From contig CM070905.1 in assembly GCA_036417435.1 (NCBI GenBank), positions 24,343,592 through 24,407,591 on the forward strand: a DNA stretch of 64,000 bases, read 5' to 3'. The notes under the pieces were generated by a model. It worked only from the letters and a program-made list of their open reading frames with translations, did no database searches and was not told the origin of the DNA. Source of the DNA: Inia geoffrensis. Its lineage: Eukaryota; Chordata; Mammalia; Artiodactyla; Iniidae. Below are positions 13,165-24,109 of the stretch, in pieces. The translations under genes were made by a program, and so were the position numbers. The first letter of the stretch is position 1; every line of letters starts with the position of its first letter.

Positions 13165-13350
13165 ACTGTACTCATTTGATCCTCAACAGAATTCAACAGT
13201 CAGCAAATATAATATTTTTGTTACGGATGAAGGAAAGGAGGCTCAGTGTAATTTAGACTAAAGCTCACAACAGCAGAAAACAGCAGGGGCAAAAATTGAA
13301 CTCTAATTTAACCAACTCCAAAATCCATGGCCACTGGATTCTATTACAAG
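13165..13350 (-). mobile_element. MIR SINE remnant
   Basis: Reverse-complement MIR order is seen: gatcctcaacagaa, gttacggatgaaggaaaggaggctcag, a aagctcacaacagcag segment, aaaattgaactctaattt, then catggccactggattctatt. Ends are approximate. Confidence 0.55.
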
Positions 13351-13359
13351 GCATCTAAG

Positions 13360-14585
13360 GACCCTATGATGCCTCTCCAGCTTAAAGCAAGAGAGAACTC
13401 ATTTTCTTCTTCCAAGTAATAAGCTCTTTGTACTACAGGAGTAGAGTTCATATACAAAAAGAAAAGGGAAACCAGTTTCATCCTGAGCACTCCCTACAAA
13501 GCACCCTGCCCCCAATGGAGATATGCACAAGGTGACCACCTCACCCAGCACCCCAGCTCTGCCTCACCCCTAGGTGACAGGGATGCTGGTGGCTCCTAAC
13601 AAATGTTGCTGAATGTGAGAAAATTATCCAGGGTCACTGCTAATGAGAAGACAGAGCATCTTGCCACTTAGCTACAGAATGTTCACCTAATAAATCTTAC
13701 AGATTTGAACACAACCCAAGACCAGGAGGTTACTGGAAAAGACAAAGTATTTGGAACCAGCAGCTTAAAAATCCACATCCCCACTGCCATACTTCCAAAA
13801 AATAAGGTATAATGCATACGGTTTGTTATCCGAACTAATCAGAAATAAAAGGCTGTAAGTAAACACAAAACAAAAAAAAATCACCTAATATTTCCTTCTG
13901 AACAGTTTAACAGTAATATATGGTCACTTATTCTACCGAGGACATTCCTCTTTTTTCCTTGCTTTAGCTTTATTGATCTAATTTTAATCAAGGACAAGTG
14001 TACAGCAAAGGATAAAGGATCAGCAACCCAAATGCAGTGGGGAAACAAGAGAAAAACATTCTAGTTCAGCAAATGGATCAGCTTATTAATGGGTCTAGAA
14101 GTCCTATCACGGCCATGTGACACAGAGAATTAGGCACTGTGGAAAACCAATCTGCATGCTTTTTTTAAATTGCGGTACACTATATTTCCTTAAAGACAAA
14201 TACGGTCTTTTGCAGGATGGGATGCTGCCCAACACACCCGAACCGTAGATGTTTAGGTTATAATTAAATATGGAAACAATACCATTATGTAGGATATTCA
14301 CTGCTGTGTTGAGAACTGGAAAATCCCCTTATTTCATCTGTGAAAAATTTCAGTTAGTTGTCTTACACTAATTATGAACTAAGATTTAATCAGACAGGAA
14401 TAGGCTCAAGTTAATGCACGTATAATTTATGAATTTTTTAAAAAGATTTACCAATCGATTTGAGTGTAACTAAGGGTTATATTTAAGCGTCTTAAGTGAA
14501 TTAATATACTGACAGTTGATGGCACTATAAATCTACCATTAGCAGCAGGTCACCACAGGTCATTTCTTGTCAGCAATGTACTGGC
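13360..14585. other. No gene recognised; unassigned non-coding DNA
   Basis: AT-rich sequence in which I see no gene or confident repeat. Confidence 0.45.
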
Positions 14586-14589
14586 CTAG

Positions 14590-15050
14590 CACACAGAACC
14601 CAGTAGAGCACCGGAGAGAGAAACAGAGGGATGGACTGCTGGGGAGGGGAGAGGTGGCTTGAGCTAGGAAGAAGTCATTCTGCATTAAAGTACAAAAACA
14701 GCATCATGTGCCAGTCGCTGGAAAAAATCGTCCCTGCTCTCCAGAGAGCAAACAACCTCAAAAGGAGAAGCTTGATATACAAACCACAAAATTACAGGAT
14801 TGGTAAAGAAATACAAGGTGCTGTTAAGAACGGAGAAGTTGAAGTGCCTCAATTCTTCGAAAGGTCAGCTATGCTTCGTGAGGAGATGAGATGTGAGCTG
14901 AGTCTTGAAGGATGACCAACTGCTACAGAGATGTGCAAAAGTGTGGCCCATTTGGGCAAGTAAGAAGTGGCAGTGGAAACACAAAGGGAAAACGAAAAAG
15001 GAAAAGAGGTAGGAGAATCAGGCCACCAAGGAACCAAGGGAGAAAGGAGT
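14590..15050 (-). mobile_element. L2 LINE fragment, 3' portion
   Basis: The plus-strand reading gagatgtgagctgagtcttgaaggatg (about 14884-14912), followed by a tgtgcaaaagtgtgg block, is the reverse complement of the L2 segment downstream of the reverse transcriptase. The copy is old and heavily mutated. The 94-codon plus-strand frame across it is incidental. Confidence 0.55.
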
Positions 15051-15439
15051 TTTAAGATGAGAAGACAGAGTCAGCACATTCAAAGTGGTCACAATAAGGA
15101 CAGAAACGTGCCCACTCAAGATGGCAATAACTTCAGCAAGAGCAATTTCAGTCAGTTTTAGAAGGCTGAGTAGTTGATAAAATGGGGGTGGCTAGGGTAC
15201 ACTAATCTTTCAGGAAAGAGTGGTCGCGAAAAGAAGGAAGCCAAGGGAGAACACCAGATTTAGTCCCACAAAATAAGTAAATAAGTGAAAATCATCTTTA
15301 TTGGATGATTTAATAAATTAAAGGTGAGGGGAAGGACAGAGGGTTGACATAATTTTCATCATATAAAGATCTGATAATGAATGACTCATAAATATTCTAC
15401 TTCCTATCCTTCTAATTACAAACTGTATGATCTGAGAAC

Positions 15440-15547
15440 TACGTATTTATCTCCAACAGGAAATTAAACTTATTCATCTCTGTAGCCCCCAGCTCCTACG
15501 ACTGGGTCTGACATATGGTACACATTCAATGAATGTTTGTTGAATGA
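15440..15547 (+). mobile_element. L2 LINE 3' terminus
   Basis: The text runs from tattcatctctgtagccccc through the gacatatggtacacattcaatg block and ends gaatgtttgttgaatgaa. This is the characteristic L2 3' end. It is 5'-truncated. Confidence 0.65.
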
Positions 15548-15559
15548 AATTACTTAATC

Positions 15560-18500
15560 TCTCTGGGTTCATTTTCCTCCTGTTAGAAAAGGGGGGAAAA
15601 AGTGGCTGGGGATAAATGCTAAATGTTCCTTCTATCTCTAAATGTCCATCAGTCTGTAAATGTTACATAAAATGGATCAGTTCCCTATGATTCCTTGAAA
15701 TTTTGCCATGTTTTTTGCCAAATTTTGCCAACATTCACATTCAAGTAAGGCTTGAGAACATCAAAGCTGCATCCATTCACCTAAAAATGAAAATATATGG
15801 TATTCTTAAGATCCTCCTTTGAGGTGGAAATATCTTCACCAAATCAGGTCACAGAAAGGAAATAGAAGATGATCTCTTTAGAAAATGTTTTGATGAGTCT
15901 CTTTCGCCCTCCCCTCCCTCAAGGTCACTGTCAGTCTCCAAAGATATGGGCAGTACTTGGAAACCTGAAAAATGTAAAAGAAACCTTTTAAAGTTCATTT
16001 TTTTTAATTCAAAAGTAATAAATCTGCAATTGTGTAAATGTCTCATTTCTTCTAGGCCTAAGCTGTTTAAGTTTTAATCCAAATTGGGAGCTAGGAAGCA
16101 GAAAAGAACAGAGAAGGAAAATAAATGAAGCCCCAAATTTCAGAGTAGAGATGCCCCTGGGATCTGCAGACAGATAATAGAAATACTTGTGAGACATGAA
16201 AACATCAACAGCACTCAAATGAATAACCAATTTCCCATTATTATCAAGAAAGCCATACAGCCTTAAAAATCAGAAGGCAATTATGTCTGCTATTACTGTG
16301 AAATGCCAGATAGAAGCAGGCTCTGAGGAGAGGATGACTCAAACCTGTGGCCCACCTCACCACCACTGTGGGGGGGAGGGAGGGGGGCAGGGGAGGGGGG
16401 TTACCAGCTGTAGTTAAGACAAAGGTATTGATTCATCATCATTGCCACACCCTACAACCCTAAGTCCACTGGCCCCTCAGATCTCTCCAGTCTTTTCTAG
16501 AACTTCCATTCAACCTGCAAAATCAGAATTTAAATATAATAGGACCTCATCCACATGAATTCTGAACACATGGGACAGATAATTTAATCTAGCCTAACCC
16601 ACAGAAAATATTTAGATTACATGCTTTAGTGATAAAGTTTTGGCCTGAGACAATTTCCAAAGAAACCAGAATTAATCCCCAAGTGGTGATGTGTTCATAC
16701 TTGGTAAATTAACACTTTGTCCTGTCCACATTTAGTTGACTATTCTGTTGATGGATCCAAGCTGAAATCAAGTAGAACTGGTTAAAATTTACTGCAGGGG
16801 AAAAAAAAAAATTCCAATGTAACAGAATACTAGTGATTATTCATGGTTTTAAAAGACTCTCCTCTCTATATTAAGAACTTAAAAAATCGTTTCTTTACAG
16901 TTATTCTCCCAGTGCTTCTGCAACATAAATTGATTTACCAATCGTCAATTTTATTTGCAGCATTCCAGAAAAATTATAATGAGGAGCTATACCTTTTCCC
17001 TTTGTGTTTCCAATGCCTTTAAACTATGTCTTTGTAAAGTTAACAGATTATCGTTATTTAATATAGCACCAGTAAAGCTAAACTGTTCAAAAAAGAGAGG
17101 ATATAAGGGATGAAGAAAACATTAATGGCTTTAATTTTTTTATCCCATTTTTCAACAGGTTTATACAGCATTCAATGGTAACAGATATTGTCCCTCACCA
17201 TTCTACACCAAGATTACAACTTAAGAATTATGAGTGGCAGGGTAGAGGATTCAGTAGAAAGGGTTCCAGCGAGCAGATGGACGCATGACAAGGAAGGGAA
17301 GCTTACTGTGTATACCAGAGGCATCCTCGCAAAGATATGGTGGAGAAACTATAAGGAAATATGCAAATTGTGGCCTATCATAAAGGGGAATATTATTCAG
17401 ACAACCCATATGGGTTATGTATATGATATTTATCCATTTAATCATTCCAAAATTCCTTGTAGTTTGCATATGCTCATATTTTTCTAAGAAAAAATAAACA
17501 AGCAGTTAAGAAACCTACAGCAAAGAATGAAAGTAAAGCCAAAAATAGATCAAAGAAAAAGCAGAAAGGAAAGAGATCCATCCACAGTCCTTGAATTGAG
17601 GAGGGGCTCTTACCATAAATCCAGATCTCCATGGTTTATTTTAACTCTTGTGCAAGTCCCCGTACTACAAAACCAGGAGGATATATGGGTAACAAAGGGT
17701 GGACAGAGAAATTGTTCCAAATGAGATTTTAAGTGAGTCATGCTCCGTAACCCAGACAATTTCATTTACTTATCTAACTGAACAATGTATTTTTTCCGAG
17801 AAGCCATTAAGAAGACATTGCATATGCCTAAAATACAGTGATCATTTTAAAATGAAATTCAAGACAAAATGATATGGGTATGAAACAGAATATCCTTTAC
17901 AGCTGCAGCTTGACCAAATTTAGCCTCAAAATTTTAAATTGAAATGTGGTGAAACCTTGGGTCTTGAAGTATAATCAAAGAAGGCAAACATTAGAGAAGG
18001 AGGAAAAACAACTGATGTCCACAAATCACAAAAAACTGGTGTGCCCCAGGCTTCAAGAAGCATCCTGAAAACGTCCCTACCGTTTTTTAAAGACACCTTT
18101 CCTAATGCAAGTAGATGTGAAAGTACAAACCAAAGTTGTTTTATTTTCTTCTGTACATGCTTAGAAGAAAGACAAGAGGAAGGTCCTGGGACTAAATAAA
18201 CATGCTGCATAGCTTGGATTATTAAGGCAGCCAGATCTTCTGCAATTTCAGTACCACCTAAATTCAATGATCTGTGCCACGAGTCAGATAATAGACAAAT
18301 TTAAGTATCTAATACATATTGTTCTTATACACTATCCAGTCAGCCACCATTAAATATTTTGCCAGCCTGTAAAATTGATATTTCATATCTAGGGAGTGTA
18401 CAATGGATAACTTGGGAATGCATTCAAGGCTTTGGACACACATTTAAGGTTTTGCAAATAAACATTAAAAATCAATTCAACAGCAAGAATGCTAACTAAA

Positions 18501-19335
18501 TTTCATGACTATCGAACATCTAGCAATTACAGTTACCCAGAAAGATACTGACTTGTTAAATTACTTTCAGGCCAAAAGGCTTCGATGGCTCAAGTTCCCC
18601 AGTGGCCACCATGGATGATATTTCTTAAAGAACGTCATCTCACCACTAATAAACTTATATAAAGGATTGTCTTTTTTCCCTCTTTGAAGAGCATGCATCA
18701 GAACACACAAGATGAATCAATATCATTTCTGTCTCTGTATAATCAGGAACCAACTCACAAAATTCAAGTAGTCATTACCATCTTGGGGAGGGCTTCACGT
18801 CTCACCGGTTTCCTCAGTGCTGTTCATCTTCCAATTAGTTTCCCCTCTGACTAACCCTTTCCTCCCTTCCACTGGTCAATTACAATGCCCTCCTTTAAGT
18901 CAGCCCCCTTGCATGACTACCAGATTTCTTCAGTTCTTTCCATTCTCACACTGCACTTCCAATATTCTACATTTCAATAAACAGAACCTTTAAAAATTTT
19001 TCCTGCTTCGTTCCCATCCTCACATTTCCAGCCTTTCTGTCAATTTCACTACATACACGACAGACTCAAAAACACAAGTCTGTAAAAACTAGGGCTTGTG
19101 GTGAAGTTTTCCCCAGTTTTCAAAAAATGAATAAAAGGGGACAGCAATAAGTCTGAATCTGACCAAATTTATTGTAAATTATTCCAGATTGAAGGACTGT
19201 TTATTATTCTTAAAAATACGTGTTACACACACACACACCTATTACGTTCGGGGAATTCGCTTTTCATTCTTTTAAGGAATAATAATGTCAGAAGAGGTGA
19301 GGCACTTTTCTCAAGTTTTAAAACTGGAAGGATGG
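15560..19335. other. No gene recognised; contains a G-rich tract at 16369-16402
   Basis: The stretch is mostly unassigned AT-rich DNA. Near 15695-15740 the phrase ttttgcca recurs three times. A purine/G-rich tract lies at 16369-16402 and a (CA)n of about six units at about 19229-19240. The open frames at 17188-17487 (+) and 17926-18267 (-) have no motif. Confidence 0.45.
16369..16402 (+). other. Potential G-quadruplex (G-rich tract)
   Basis: Five runs of three to seven or more G are separated by loops of one or two bases. This satisfies the usual G3+N1-7 pattern on the plus strand. It lies in sequence with no recognised gene or repeat, so any regulatory role is only inferred. Confidence 0.6.
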
Positions 19336-19339
19336 GTTA

Positions 19340-19640
19340 GTGTTCCAGAGAGAGAGACACACAAGATAAGCAGTAGGAAAGAATGAAGAGTTCAAAAAGG
19401 AGGTAAATGCTGCATAAGGAGGCAGGGGAAAGTTCAGCCAGGGTGCTTGTCAGGCAGAGATGTTAACCTCTAGAATAGAGGAACGAAGAGAACTTTCTGG
19501 GAAGGGGACAGACGTGTTTGGAATTTTACAAAGACCACCTCAGCAGCAGTGTGGAAAGACAGACTGAAGAGAATGATACTCGAAACTGGCGCCCAAAAGC
19601 TTGTGCAATGGTTAAGACAAAGATTGAAAACTTCAACAGC
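19340..19640 (-). mobile_element. Possible L2 LINE fragment
   Basis: The phrases at 19515-19560 (gtgtttggaattttacaaagaccacctcagcagcagtgtgg, read in parts) resemble the reverse complement of the L2 3' ORF region. The alignment by eye is weak, so this is a tentative call. Confidence 0.35.
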
Positions 19641-19749
19641 AGGGGGAGGAGGAATTTTGAGACCGCATTCTAAAGCTTAAATCAGTTATTATGTATAAAG
19701 TGCCTAGGTCATTACAATATGACCCACACACAGAAACCCAAGTCAGTAC

Positions 19750-19836
19750 CTTTCTGTTCACTTTGTTTTCCTTATACCTAGGAATATCATCTGGATATGG
19801 TATAAAATAGCCATATCTTTCATTAGCCATAAATAC
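19750..19836 (-). other. Candidate exon, unproven (29 codons, phase 0-0)
   Basis: On the minus strand an AG acceptor (minus-strand ctcag, plus 19837-19841) precedes 87 open bases, followed by a GT donor (AAG/gtactg). The encoded peptide begins VFMANERYGYFIPYPDDIPR and contains no stop. Length is a multiple of three and both ends fall in phase 0. Against this, the pyrimidine tract upstream is weak, I do not recognise the peptide, and no partner exon was found. In 64 kb such arrangements also occur by chance. Confidence 0.2.
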
Positions 19837-19848
19837 CTGAGAACCCAA

Positions 19849-21575
19849 GGTTTCAGTTTAACATGTTTTCTCTCCATACAACCAAAAAGGCAAAATAAAA
19901 TAACTGGTGTTTGTGCCCACCTTCATGAAAACTAATTATCCAAATCCAAACTACAGTCATGTTATGACATGACTAAAGTCATAACTAAACCAGGGAAAAT
20001 TTAAGAAGTCTTCAAGGCAGAGCATAAAAAGATCTGGGCACAGTAGGTGCTCAATAAATACTTCACGACTGAGGATAAATTACTCTCATGAAATATCTCA
20101 TAAAGCAAAACCGCAAGGAGAGGCTCGGGTGAAGTCCAAGTTCAGCTACTACAAGAGTCCCCAGGAACACACAAGTATGCTTGGCCTGCTACCACTCCCT
20201 TCAGAGGTGGTAACCTTGATTATGAACATGTTAAGAGCACTCAACCTCTCTAATAAGTACAAGCATATAAAAGCTAAAAATGGAAGGAAACTCATCTCCT
20301 TATGACACCAAACAACTGTGCTTATAGCTGCTGTTAGTCTGTTAACACCAACATTCACTGGGGAAAAGGAGAATCACAACATTCTGCTGATCACTGTCTG
20401 ATGACCAGTATCTTGTCAGTCAATGGGGAGAAGAAGCCAGTTCCTTTGGGCAAAAATTGTTCATACCTAATAAGGCTTCAAAAAATCTAAGACAGTTGAA
20501 GTAGATAGACTAAGGATATTGAAAAGGTTAGGTAACAGCTGTCAGACTTCACTTCTATAACAGCAGGCACATCTGCTTCAACGTCTGCTGGGAACAGTAA
20601 CTCTACATATGTACTGGAAAGTGCTTCATGTGGGCCTCAGAAGGTGAGGTGATAACTGCCCTTTAAAGGAAATGGAGCCAGAATTGATATCCCTCCCCAG
20701 TTTTCTATGAGCAGGGGCTTACCACCAGTCCCCATACCTCAGCAATATCTTTGTTGAATTAAACAAGGAAATTACTGTATAGTAATTACATGTACATTAC
20801 TATACTGCCCCAATGGGTCTCTTTCCTATTTAGCAAAAGCAGAAACTCTGAAGTCAAAAAGAGGAAGATAATGCCTCATTTGCTTGACAGTTCTAGTCCT
20901 CCGCATTTCCACAGCAAGTAAATATTATATAGCAGTTGAAAAACTCAGCGAACATGTTCACTGGCACTCCTCAGAGGTAGGGGAGACACTGCCCCTCCAG
21001 CTACACAAATGGTCAGAAGCCCCACTGTGCACAACCCACAATCATACCTGGTTTGCACAGGAGCAGTGGTCCAGGTGGGGTTTTAGTTACATTTTCTAAC
21101 TTCCATACAACCTTAAGGACCTAATAGGCTGACTGAATTACGACTCTCTTGTCAAATTAAAAATCAGTACTTTGTACGGTAGCCAATTAAGTTCTATTTT
21201 CAGCAAACTAACAACCCATATCTGCCCCAAAGGATTGTAACCTATGACAGAATGAGGTTTAAATAGAAAAATAAGCCATCTTTAAACAGCTCAGAGAGCT
21301 TAACCTCAAAGGAGCTGCATATCTCACCTGAAGACCAATACCATATCAGAATGCAGGCACAAGAGTGCAGGCCCATGTCAGGATGCAGGGTCCTAGTACT
21401 GGTTTTCAAATTCATACACATGTGTCACAAAAATTACTACTCTGATTAAGATCCTTCTAAATTAACTTCCCTTTTCCCCCTGGAAAACAATCAGACCCCA
21501 ATGGTAATCATTCTCAACAACCATGAAGGAGGTGAGTGTGTTTAAATTAATTTCCCTGGCCTGGGAAAGGCAATC
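19849..21575. other. No gene recognised; unassigned non-coding DNA with a short palindrome
   Basis: No gene is seen. The phrase ggcacagtaggtgctcaataaat at about 20036-20060 may be a MIR or L2 tail. A perfect inverted repeat of two 10-bp arms separated by 9 bp lies at 20777-20805. Confidence 0.45.
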
Positions 21576-21589
21576 AAGAAACAACAGGA

Positions 21590-21818
21590 GGGCTTCCCTG
21601 GTGGCGCAGTGGTTGAGAGTCCGCCTGCCGATGCAGGAGACATGGGTTCATGCCCCGGTCTGGGAAGATCCTACATGCTGCGGAGCGGCTAGGCCGCTCA
21701 GTGAGCCATGGCCGCTGAGCCTGTGCGTCTGGAGCCTGTGCTCCACAACGGGAGAGGCCGCAACAGTGAGAGGCCCGCGTACCGCAAAAAAAAAAAAAAA
21801 AAAGAAAAGAAAGAAAGA
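21590..21818 (+). mobile_element. CHR-type tRNA-derived SINE, short form
   Basis: The head gggcttccctggtggcgcag, A box tggcgcagtgg, gcctgtgctccacaacggg block and gtaccgc end precede an A run and a degenerate (gaaa)n tail. A perfect 14-bp duplication aagaaacaacagga flanks it (21576-21589 and 21819-21832). The 107-codon frame at 21523-21846 is SINE sequence. Confidence 0.95.
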
Positions 21819-21839
21819 AAGAAACAACAGGAAATCAGA

Positions 21840-22690
21840 CAGGTAAATAAGGTATTGACTGTTACTTAGGATCCTGCCAGACAGGGCATGAAACTATTCT
21901 CTGCCTCCTTGACAAAAGATGTGCAGCCTTGAGGAGACAGAGATATCGTAGCTTGATCACAAAGATACCTGAAAGAAACTGGTAAGAGTTTTGTGGGAAC
22001 TTGTCTTAAGTGGAAATGGGAATCTGGACTTGGCTCTGCAAATAATTCTCTAATTTCAGTATCTTGGGTTTCCCTTCTATGAAATGGTTATTGTGAATAA
22101 TCCAGGTAATTATCATCATGTATTTTATGAGATTACAAATCTAAACATACTTTGAATATTTTCATAATTATTAGAATGACATTTCATTATGATTTCTTTT
22201 ACTTTAATTATTAGTAAGAGAAAGGAAAGCACTATCTAATATATAAGGATCTGGCTAATTTGCTCTAAGGCTAGCCAAAAGTCATTCCTGGGATAAACAG
22301 AAGGACTTATAAGTCAAATCATGAAACAAGGTTCTGACTACGATTTCTATTCCAAATGAAAACTTCAGAAGAAAAGTTTTCTTCCTTTCTTAATTCCTAT
22401 GGAACCACAAATGCTGCTATTCCTTCTGCCCCAGCAACTTGGTATAACTGGAATGAGTTACAATTTAAAAGGAAATTAAATATCATAGGCAGTAATAAAC
22501 CAGCTTCCATTTTTCTTGATGTATAGTTCAATTATATTAATTAGTATAATGAAGGGGGAAGAAGGCAGGATCATTGCCACATGGTATAAGCAAGCTTCAT
22601 TAAGAACCACCTACCTCACTTACGAGGAATGTATAGAAATGTAAGTGCAGAAGCATTGTTTCTATGGGGACCTAATCGGTCTTATCATTT
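21840..22690. other. No gene recognised; unassigned non-coding DNA
   Basis: AT-rich stretch with no gene or confident repeat. Confidence 0.45.
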
Positions 22691-22705
22691 TCACGAATTA
22701 TAAAA

Positions 22706-22960
22706 GCCATAGAATCACAGGGCCTGTGGGTTGGAAGGGAACTTAAAAGCGTACCTCTAGCCTCCTATGCACTGTCAAATCCCCTCCACAATATTCCTAC
22801 CATCTGGTTATTCAGCTCATGTGTCAAGGCCTTCAGTGAAACGAAACTAACTTCCTGGGACAGCCCACTCTCTCTCACTGAACACCTTTCTTACAAAGTT
22901 CTTTTTTCATATTAAGCTAAAATGTTTCCCTATAATTGGTTCTAGTTTTACTCCTTAATG
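22706..22960 (-). mobile_element. CR1/L3-like LINE remnant
   Basis: The plus strand reads agaatcacagggcctg, then gggttggaagggaactta, then a ccttcagtgaaac block, cttcctgggacagcccact and a tacaaagttcttttttcatattaagc block. This is the reverse-complement order of a CR1/L3 3' end (identified by memory of both chicken CR1 and mammalian L3). The terminal repeat is worn away. Such copies are very old. Confidence 0.5.
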
Positions 22961-23189
22961 TCCAACTCACTGCTGTTCTGGCAAAACCTTCCATTGGTGG
23001 GGCTATCCCCTCTAGCACTTTTGGCCCCCTACCCAGTAAAAGTGTGCCCCAGTGATGCACACCAAGGCAATGTCTGTACACATTTCCAACTTCCCACCAT
23101 TAATAACCACTCTAAAAGTATTATAGAAAGGAACTCTGGAAATTTAGGCCACATCATGGGACTTTAGAAGTTTGGCCCTTTTCGCCAGG

Positions 23190-23350
23190 AAATGGGGAGC
23201 TTTTTAAAAAGTTGAGGATAAGGAGAGTGACAGAATCAGAGGTATGTTTCAGGAAGATTAACATAGCAGCTATATATAGAACTGGATTAGAGGGGGAACA
23301 ACTGGAGAGAAGGCGGCCAGGTAGGAGGCCATTACCATAGTAGAGGAAAG
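23190..23350 (-). mobile_element. L2 LINE fragment, reverse-transcriptase C-terminal part
   Basis: The plus-strand phrases gagagtgacagaatcagaggtatgttt and aggtaggaggccattaccatagtag are the reverse complement of the L2 stretch encoding the conserved SRLDYCNSLL region. The match is partial and much decayed. Confidence 0.55.
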
Positions 23351-23359
23351 ATGTAATCA

Positions 23360-23890
23360 GGACCAGAACTACTCACAAGGTGCTCTGGTCAACAGCACAC
23401 TGTCCAAACCAACTTTAAATGATTCCAATCACCATGTAGCCCTAGCCTCCATGATGTACGCTAGAGTAATGCGTCACTACCATTCAAGTCAGAGAACAGT
23501 CTTCTTCATGTGCTGCAACAATCCCCCCCATGGTGTGAAGCTGAGCTAAGGGTTTTTTGTATAGAATATTTAATATGCAAGTATGCAGGTGGGTACCCTG
23601 CCTTATTACATATGGGCTAATTAGGAAGCACATTATTTGTAATGCATTAATATAACAAATCAACTTAAAATGACACTTGAGAATAGGCCATTCAAAGTGA
23701 AAGCCAAGATTATAAATCTAAGTCTTTCAACAGGAAAAAAACCCACCTGACCTAAGGGAAGCAGGCAGCTCTCAGCTAGATGGATGTGCAAAATGAAGTC
23801 AGAGGCACCTTATTTGGGGATCCAAAGTGAGCCAGAGCCACTAAATAAGCTTGACTGACAAGAACGATTACTAACTACATAATATTTGAA
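23360..23890. other. No gene recognised; unassigned non-coding DNA
   Basis: No confident gene or repeat. Confidence 0.45.
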
Positions 23891-23894
23891 TATA

Positions 23895-24105
23895 TAATAC
23901 ATGAGGCACACTATGAGTCCCATTTAATATTCACAAAGACTAAGATTTCAACAGTATCATCATTTTACAGATGAGGAAACCAGAGCTCAAAGGTCCTGAA
24001 TAACTCACCCAAGGTTGGTCATTACCAAGTCACAGACTTGAAAAAGACTTGAAACCCAGGTCACTCTGACTGCAAACTGTCCTCTTGCTATAGCACTCAA
24101 TTCAG
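23895..24105 (-). mobile_element. MIR SINE remnant
   Basis: A good reverse-complement MIR order is present: cattttacagatgaggaaac (23961-23980), then aactcacccaaggttggtca, then gaaacccaggtcactctgac and a final tcctcttgctatagcact. This is one of the clearest MIR copies in the window. Confidence 0.75.
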
Positions 24106-24109
24106 AAAT

